A DNA stretch of 53,709 bases from positions 1 through 53,709 of the forward strand of contig JAEDIV010000002.1 in the NCBI GenBank assembly GCA_016296675.1, given 5' to 3'. This document shows positions 49,210 through 53,709 of the stretch, in pieces (the first letter of the stretch is position 1; each line of letters opens with the position of its first letter). The notes under the pieces are model-generated. The model did no database searches, had not been told where the DNA came from, and saw only the letters and a program-made list of their open reading frames with translations. This DNA is from Clostridia bacterium. GTDB lineage: Bacteria > Bacillota > Clostridia > Christensenellales > Aristaeellaceae. The position numbers and the translations under genes were made by a program.

Positions 49210-50901
49210 ATGGCCGAGTTCGATTCCAAAGTGGTTTCATTCGAAAGAAATGCCAGCTATCTTCATGAACGCGCAATGAAGAACAGGAAAAACGGGCGCG
49301 GGTCGGATGCTTTGGATCTGATGCGTCAGGCGGTCAAAAGAGAGCCGGAAAATGCGCGCTATCAGCTGGATCTTGCAATGCTCATGTCTGAAATGGGTCT
49401 TTTTGAGCAAGCGTCGATGACAATGGAAAAAGTGCTCATTTCGGAAGATCCGCCCCTTGAATGCATTTATGCGATGGGCGTAATCCAGTATAACCGCGGC
49501 GATATTTCAAAGGCGGAACGCCTGATCCGCGCGTATACGCAGGTCGAATCGGGCGAGCGTACAGCGGAAGCCAGACGTTTGCTCGATGAAATCATGATTG
49601 CCAGAGAGGCGATCCGCCCTGACAGAAAAACACTTCGCGCGATGCGCTGTGTGGACCGTGCATGCCGTATGATGACCGTGGGAAATCACGCAGGAGCGGA
49701 AAAAATGTTTAAGCTTGCCATGCGCATGAATGATTCCGCGCCGGAGGTCCACGCGCTGTATGCGATGAACCTGCACATGTGGGATAAAAATGACATGGCG
49801 CTTTCGGAAATGAAAACAGCGCTTGAAAGCGCTGATAAATACGGAAGCGGCAAGGTTCGCACACTTTGTATTTCCGCGCAGATCTACGCTTCCATGGGCG
49901 ATACGGAAAAGGCGAAAAAGGCAATCGACATGGCGCTTAAGGAAGAAGTGGATGAAAATGATATGCGGCTTCTTTTAAACGCGATGTATGAAGCGTCTTA
50001 TCATGAGAAGGTCAGGGAGAATCTTGGGCGCGCGCTGAATGCAGCGCCGTACGACAAAGGACTCCTTCATGCGCTTTCCGTTTCTGCCTATTATACGGGA
50101 TGCAGCAGGGATGAAGTGGTTTCGGGATGGAAGAAAATCGAAAGACTCGACCCGCTGGATCCGGTATGCAGGTATTTTATAAAGATAACCGATGACGATA
50201 CACGCAAGGATGTTTCCTATGCATACCGCATGCCGCCGGAAGAAATGATGGCGCGCGCAAAGACCCTAATGAATGCGATGTTCATGGGGGATGAGCGGCT
50301 GGAAGATATGTGGAAGACGGATGAGGAACTCAGAGACATCGTCAACTGGGAAATCTGTCAGCCGGACAGCCGTTTTACGCGTTTGGCGCTTTCGGCGCTG
50401 ATGGGCGCAAATACCGAGGAAGCCCAAAAGCGCGTGGAAGTATTTGCAGACCGGCCGGATACGCCCATTCAGCTTCGCACCTATATCATGCAGGGCGCGG
50501 CGATTACCGGAAAAACGCTGAAAAGAGCGCTTTCGGATGAGTATCTGGCTGCCGGTATGCCGACAGAGGAAGAAGCGATGGAGGATTTGTCCGTAGGCGA
50601 AAAGCAGATGATCAGGTATGCTGCGGAATATGTGGAGGACAAATACAGGGACTATCCGGTTGCCGATATTGCGCTTCTCTGGCGCGCGTTTGAAGAAAGC
50701 AGAGGGGAAATGGGCGTAAGCATGGTTTCTACGGAAGCTGGAAGCGCTGCGCTTGCCATGAATTACTTAAGTATGAAGGGGAAAACGGACGATATTTTTA
50801 CGGTTTCCCGCTGGTACGGATGTTCGCCGAGACAGGCCGCCTACATTGCGCGCCTGATCAGAAACAGCATCAACCATGTTCAGGAAGAGAGATTTACTTG
50901 A
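49210..50901 (+). CDS. TPR repeat protein of unknown function
   Basis: Protein of 563 residues, soluble, mostly helical. The N-terminal part has tandem tetratricopeptide-like helix pairs: GRGSDALDLMRQAVKREPEN (about 29), LFEQASMTMEKVL (about 66), IQYNRGDISKAERLI (about 95), NHAGAEKMFKLAMRM (about 158) and MGDTEKAKKAIDMAL (about 228). The C-terminus (about 515-555) has a helix-turn-helix-like stretch, KTDDIFTVSRWYGCSPRQAAYIARLI. The start ATG follows the hslO stop directly. No enzyme motif is visible; a scaffold or chaperone-adaptor role is only a guess from repeats and place. Confidence 0.85.
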   Translation: MAEFDSKVVSFERNASYLHERAMKNRKNGRGSDALDLMRQAVKREPENARYQLDLAMLMSEMGLFEQASMTMEKVLISEDPPLECIYAMGVIQYNRGDISKAERLIRAYTQVESGERTAEARRLLDEIMIAREAIRPDRKTLRAMRCVDRACRMMTVGNHAGAEKMFKLAMRMNDSAPEVHALYAMNLHMWDKNDMALSEMKTALESADKYGSGKVRTLCISAQIYASMGDTEKAKKAIDMALKEEVDENDMRLLLNAMYEASYHEKVRENLGRALNAAPYDKGLLHALSVSAYYTGCSRDEVVSGWKKIERLDPLDPVCRYFIKITDDDTRKDVSYAYRMPPEEMMARAKTLMNAMFMGDERLEDMWKTDEELRDIVNWEICQPDSRFTRLALSALMGANTEEAQKRVEVFADRPDTPIQLRTYIMQGAAITGKTLKRALSDEYLAAGMPTEEEAMEDLSVGEKQMIRYAAEYVEDKYRDYPVADIALLWRAFEESRGEMGVSMVSTEAGSAALAMNYLSMKGKTDDIFTVSRWYGCSPRQAAYIARLIRNSINHVQEERFT

Positions 50902-50916
50902 TAAGGAGTCGTTTTG

Positions 50917-51750
50917 ATGTACGATATTCTTGATTTTGACGCCAATTTTGCAGCCTACTGCGAGAAATGGATGCAGATGAACAAAAATAAGTTCAAAAAC
51001 ATCGAACAGATGGAAGATGCAATGCCGGAGGTGTATATGCGCTGGCTCAATTCACCGGCGGCATTTCTCGAGGGCGTTGCCCCCAGCATGTACTTTGAAA
51101 AGTTCAATGATCCCCAGATGCTGGTCAACTGGGTTACGGAATACGAAGCGGCAAAGGTTCCGGTTCCGGATCTTCTGCTTGAAAGAATTGCTGATCTTGG
51201 AAAGCGCAGCCTTTATCCTTTGATGCGCGCTGCCCGCGACGGCGATAATTCCGTTCAGACCCGCGTGACTGCGCTCAATCTTCTCAAGGAGATCGACTGC
51301 GGGGAAGAGCCGATGGGAATCTGCATGGACATTATCGACAGAAGAGAAGAAGAAGACGAGATTGCAGACGTTGCGGCTGAGCTTATGGCCAATATGGGAG
51401 CAGGCGTTGTAAAGCCCATTTTAGAGCGATTTGAGGAAGTCGGCGATGCCGCGCAGGAAACCTATCTGGATATTCTGGTCAATTTCCCCGGAGACAGCCG
51501 TATTTACGACCTTCTCATGAACGCCTTTTTGACCCATACCGAAAAGATCGCGCTGTATGCATCCTTTATCGGAAAGCTTGGCGACGACAGAGCGTTGGAT
51601 ACGCTTAAAAAGGCGCTGAATCTTACCGATATCAGCTATCTTGATTATCTTGAAATCAGAAATGCAGTCGAGATGCTGGGCGGCGTGGTTGAAACCGAAC
51701 GCGAATTTGCGGGCGATCCGTATTACGAGTCTTTGAAGGGCGAAAGATAA
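50917..51750 (+). CDS. HEAT-like helical protein of unknown function
   Basis: Protein of 277 residues, acidic and helical, not recognised. The middle resembles HEAT repeats: RDGDNSVQTRVTALNLLKEI (about 108-127), EIADVAAELMANMGAGVVKPILERFE (about 149) and KLGDDRALDTLKKALNLTD (about 225). The N-terminal 60 residues are rich in aromatic residues and Met. ATG 50917 follows AAGGAG by 8 bases; TTG 50914 is an alternative. It lies 15 bases after the TPR gene and 39 bases before the zinc-ribbon gene. Confidence 0.82.
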   Translation: MYDILDFDANFAAYCEKWMQMNKNKFKNIEQMEDAMPEVYMRWLNSPAAFLEGVAPSMYFEKFNDPQMLVNWVTEYEAAKVPVPDLLLERIADLGKRSLYPLMRAARDGDNSVQTRVTALNLLKEIDCGEEPMGICMDIIDRREEEDEIADVAAELMANMGAGVVKPILERFEEVGDAAQETYLDILVNFPGDSRIYDLLMNAFLTHTEKIALYASFIGKLGDDRALDTLKKALNLTDISYLDYLEIRNAVEMLGGVVETEREFAGDPYYESLKGER

Positions 51751-51789
51751 ACCATTTTCTATCCTTATGAAAGGGAGGCGGCCAAAGAC

Positions 51790-53196
51790 GTGTATTGCGT
51801 AAAATGCGGTACAAAAGCAGAAAAAGGCCAGAAACTGTGCAATGAGTGCGGTATGCGGCTCATTTCGCCGGAGGCGCTTTTAAAGCTTTTGAAAAAGGCC
51901 GATCTTGAAAAGAAACTGAACCAGATGGAAAACATCAGCCCTGTAAAGCCGGATAAGGGCGATGATTTCGTCAGAAGCTATGTGACAAGACTCCGTCAGG
52001 ATGAAAAGGAAGCCGCTGCGCAAAAGAGAAAGCGCGTGATTACAGACAGCGTGCTTTCCAGAAAACCTGCGCCCGAAAAGACAGCCGTAAAGCCGGAGGA
52101 AAAGAAGAAAAAGGTTGTGCCCTCCGAAGAAAAGCGTAAAAAGAGCGCTGAGGAAAAGAATTCGGACGCGCTGCGTACTGTCAAAAAGACTTCGCTGAAG
52201 GTCGAAAATGCGCAGACGGAAAAAGTCAGAAAGGCGCCTGTCAAAAAGGACGGCGATTCTGAAAACAAATCCGATAAGCGCGTAACGCCGCTGTTTGACA
52301 ATCCCACCCAGCCGAAACGCACAAGTATTTTTGATGAACCGGCGATGGAGATTCGCGAAAAGAAAGTGAAAAAAACGCCGGAAGCCGAAAAGAAAAGAAC
52401 GGAGAATCAGAAAACTTCAGCAGAAGGAAAACTGAAAGCGCCAAAGTCCAATCCCGTAGTAAAGCTTCCCGAAAAGAAAAAGACCATGGCTGAAAGCCGA
52501 AAAAAGGACAGCAACCATGGGCGCGTGCAAAACCAGCTTATCTTTACCATGGACAGGGCAGATGAGCGGAGAAAGCCGGATCCGAACAAACAAAGAACGG
52601 TTGTGAAGCGTTCGCACGAGCATTCGGGTGTAAAGCGTCCGGAACGCACAAAAAGCGCGCAGGCAAGGCAGAATTCCTCAGCGAACAGGGAAAAGCCGGT
52701 TCAGAGAAAATCATCCTCCGGCGGCGCAGGCGCAAAGAGCATCAGGAAAAAGAAGGACGAAGATTCTTTTGCGGAAAAGCATCTAAGATCGATAATCTCC
52801 ATGGTGCTTTTGACAATAACCGTGATTCTTACGCTCATGTGGGGATATTCCACAGATTCCGGTCTTCGCACGATGGCGGAGCTCGGACTCGGAAGCAGAA
52901 GAGGCTACATACTGCTCGGCGACGATTGCATGATGAACGGGAATTATAAGCGCGCCGTCGAGCACTATTACAAGGCGTTGTCAAAAAAGATCAATTATGA
53001 AGCGGGATACAGACTCTCGCTCGCCTATCAGAAGACGGGAGAAACCGATAAAGAAACCAGCGCGCTTCTACTTTTGATGGATCATTATACCGGCATGGAC
53101 GCGCCTTACAAACGAATCCTCGAATTATATCCCGATCCGGGGGCAAGACCCGAAAAGGTGCAAATTGCCATCAGCATGCATGAAGGCTTACAGTGA
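51790..53196 (+). CDS. Single-pass protein: N-terminal zinc ribbon, Lys/Glu-rich linker, membrane helix, TPR-like C-terminus; GTG start
   Basis: Protein of 468 residues, not recognised. Residues 1-24 form a zinc ribbon (C3, C6, C17, C20). Residues about 50-330 are a low-complexity, basic linker of Lys, Glu, Pro and Ser, likely disordered. One membrane helix (ISMVLLTITVILTLMWGY, about 337-354) follows. The last ~110 residues are TPR-like (YILLGDDCMMNGNYKRAVEHYYKAL), on the other side of the membrane by topology rules. The GTG start at 51790 makes the ribbon begin MYCVKCG, as in related ribbons; SD GGGAGG lies about 12 bases upstream, somewhat far. Confidence 0.83.
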   Translation: MYCVKCGTKAEKGQKLCNECGMRLISPEALLKLLKKADLEKKLNQMENISPVKPDKGDDFVRSYVTRLRQDEKEAAAQKRKRVITDSVLSRKPAPEKTAVKPEEKKKKVVPSEEKRKKSAEEKNSDALRTVKKTSLKVENAQTEKVRKAPVKKDGDSENKSDKRVTPLFDNPTQPKRTSIFDEPAMEIREKKVKKTPEAEKKRTENQKTSAEGKLKAPKSNPVVKLPEKKKTMAESRKKDSNHGRVQNQLIFTMDRADERRKPDPNKQRTVVKRSHEHSGVKRPERTKSAQARQNSSANREKPVQRKSSSGGAGAKSIRKKKDEDSFAEKHLRSIISMVLLTITVILTLMWGYSTDSGLRTMAELGLGSRRGYILLGDDCMMNGNYKRAVEHYYKALSKKINYEAGYRLSLAYQKTGETDKETSALLLLMDHYTGMDAPYKRILELYPDPGARPEKVQIAISMHEGLQ

Positions 53197-53250
53197 TGAA
53201 AAGCAAATTCAGTCATTGATCAGCCGAACATGCATGTTGTTTTTTTATGC

Positions 53251-53283
53251 AAAAAAACTGCCCCCGAAAAGATCGGGAGCAGA
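53251..53283 (-). terminator. Terminator of the P1-family peptidase gene
   Basis: On the minus strand CTGCTCCCGA (53282-53273) pairs with TCGGGGGCAG (53267-53258), with one G-U pair and a 5-base loop, followed by seven T. On the plus strand a palindrome AACATGCATGTT followed by gttttttt (about 53228-53247) may end the upstream operon, but it has no loop and is uncertain. Confidence 0.85.
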
Positions 53284-53300
53284 AGAAATACCGTATGACA

Positions 53301-53709
53301 TCAGATAAATTCCGAGAGTGAAACGCGCGTGTTTCCGCCGAAACCTTCTACGGTATGCGCAAAGAGCATGCTTTTTAAAACAGCTTCCTCTGCCGCTTCT
53401 GCGCAGGCGCGGAAGACGGTATCAAGCTTGGATTCCTTTACGGATTGATACTCAAAAATATCCGGCGCATCGGCGCAGATGCGGTTGGCTGTAGTAAAGC
53501 CGACAAACACGTCGCCGCTGCCGTGTCCCCAATAGGAACCGGGGCGCGCAAGGCCGATTCCGCAGCGCTTGATGACGCGCTTTAACTGCCTGTCTGTCAG
53601 GGGAAGATCGGTCGCCACAATCATGATGCAGGAACCTTTGTCGGGCTTTGAATCCTGAAGCGATTCAAAGATGCGCTGACCGATGGGGTCGCCCTTCAGC
53701 GTAAGATCG
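53301..53709 (-). CDS. P1 (DmpA/BapA) family peptidase, C-terminal part, cut by right edge
   Basis: The last ~135 residues of a self-processing N-terminal-nucleophile peptidase of the DmpA type (L-aminopeptidase/D-esterase). The frame stays open to the window edge (DLTLKGDPIGQRIFESLQ), so the start lies beyond it; an internal ATG at 53624 is not the start. The autocleavage site is the Gly-Ser of KGSCIMIVATDLPLTDRQ, the serine becoming the new N-terminal nucleophile. GLARPGSYWGHGSGDVFVGFTTAN follows, strongly family-like. Substrates are N-terminal or beta-aminoacyl peptides by family; the exact one is unknown. Confidence 0.93.
   Translation of the reverse strand, partial: DLTLKGDPIGQRIFESLQDSKPDKGSCIMIVATDLPLTDRQLKRVIKRCGIGLARPGSYWGHGSGDVFVGFTTANRICADAPDIFEYQSVKESKLDTVFRACAEAAEEAVLKSMLFAHTVEGFGGNTRVSLSEFI

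Noticed and set aside
52100..52700. Lys/Glu-rich repeats in the zinc-ribbon membrane protein as a DNA repeat array.
   Set aside because: The repetition is of amino-acid composition, not of a fixed DNA unit; no regular period or spacer pattern as in CRISPR or satellite repeats is seen.
53228..53247. Plus-strand terminator formed by AACATGCATGTT followed by a T run.
   Set aside because: The palindrome has no loop and only A/T-rich weak pairing, so it is mentioned only as uncertain under the neighbouring minus-strand terminator.

Overview
The window is a gene-dense chromosomal segment of a Gram-positive, Clostridia-like Firmicute. The inference rests on conserved gene neighbourhoods: dnaK-dnaJ-prmA-rsmE-mtaB-HIT-rpsU; rho-rpmE-DUF1385-prmC-prfA-ywlC-ywlE; rplS-rbgA-rnhB-yraN ... 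dprA-topA-trmFO-hslV-hslU; and a c-di-AMP PII-like receptor (DarA)-holB-ricT. Strong GGAGG-type Shine-Dalgarno (SD) sites and sigma-A promoters fit this. Base composition looks intermediate, and an uncultured gut clostridial lineage would fit, but the sequence does not fix genus or family. I saw no tRNA, rRNA, insertion sequence, prophage or CRISPR array.

Layout. Bases 1-5.3 kb hold the end of dnaK, then dnaJ and an RNA/protein-methylation run ending in a HIT protein. rpsU (5.4-5.7 kb) is a self-contained unit with its own promoter and terminator. 5.8-13.9 kb is a translation and termination block: TRM11-like methyltransferase, rho, rpmE, prmC, prfA, threonylcarbamoyl-AMP synthase and a protein-arginine-phosphatase-like gene. 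It is followed by a lysoplasmalogenase-like membrane protein, ribulokinase and a secreted protein of unknown function. 17.1-34.9 kb lies on the minus strand: cdsA; rplS; rbgA-rnhB-yraN; a 1375-residue double glycosyltransferase; yifB/comM; dprA-topA-trmFO-hslV-hslU; and last a sugar nucleotidyltransferase fused to a degenerate phosphomutase. 35.1-39.6 kb (plus) carries darA-holB-ricT, a small zinc-ribbon protein and glucuronate isomerase. At 39.7-41.0 kb a lactonase and a MazG-like hydrolase lie on the minus strand, divergent from a citrate lyase operon citC-D-E-F-X plus a phosphodiesterase (41.2-45.8 kb). 46.2-53.2 kb is an apparent six-gene operon: a YesL-like membrane protein, a methyltransferase, hslO, and three repeat-rich proteins of unknown function. 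A P1-family peptidase is cut by the right edge.

How it works together. Most of the window is housekeeping for translation, RNA modification, proteostasis and DNA topology. Accessory parts are sugar-acid and pentose catabolism (uxaC, araB), citrate fermentation, and probable protein O-mannosylation. Points most worth a second look: the giant fused Gpi18-like/PMT-like enzyme with two lectin-like domains; the nucleotidyltransferase whose phosphomutase half has lost all four signature motifs and whose ribosome binding site lies in the upstream operon's terminator hairpin; the hslO-centred operon of scaffold proteins; and short AUG-initiated leader frames that run into the ribosome binding sites of rpmE, a zinc-ribbon gene and a secreted-protein gene. 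Several core genes (dnaJ, rpsU, rho, cdsA, probably the HIT gene) start with TTG.
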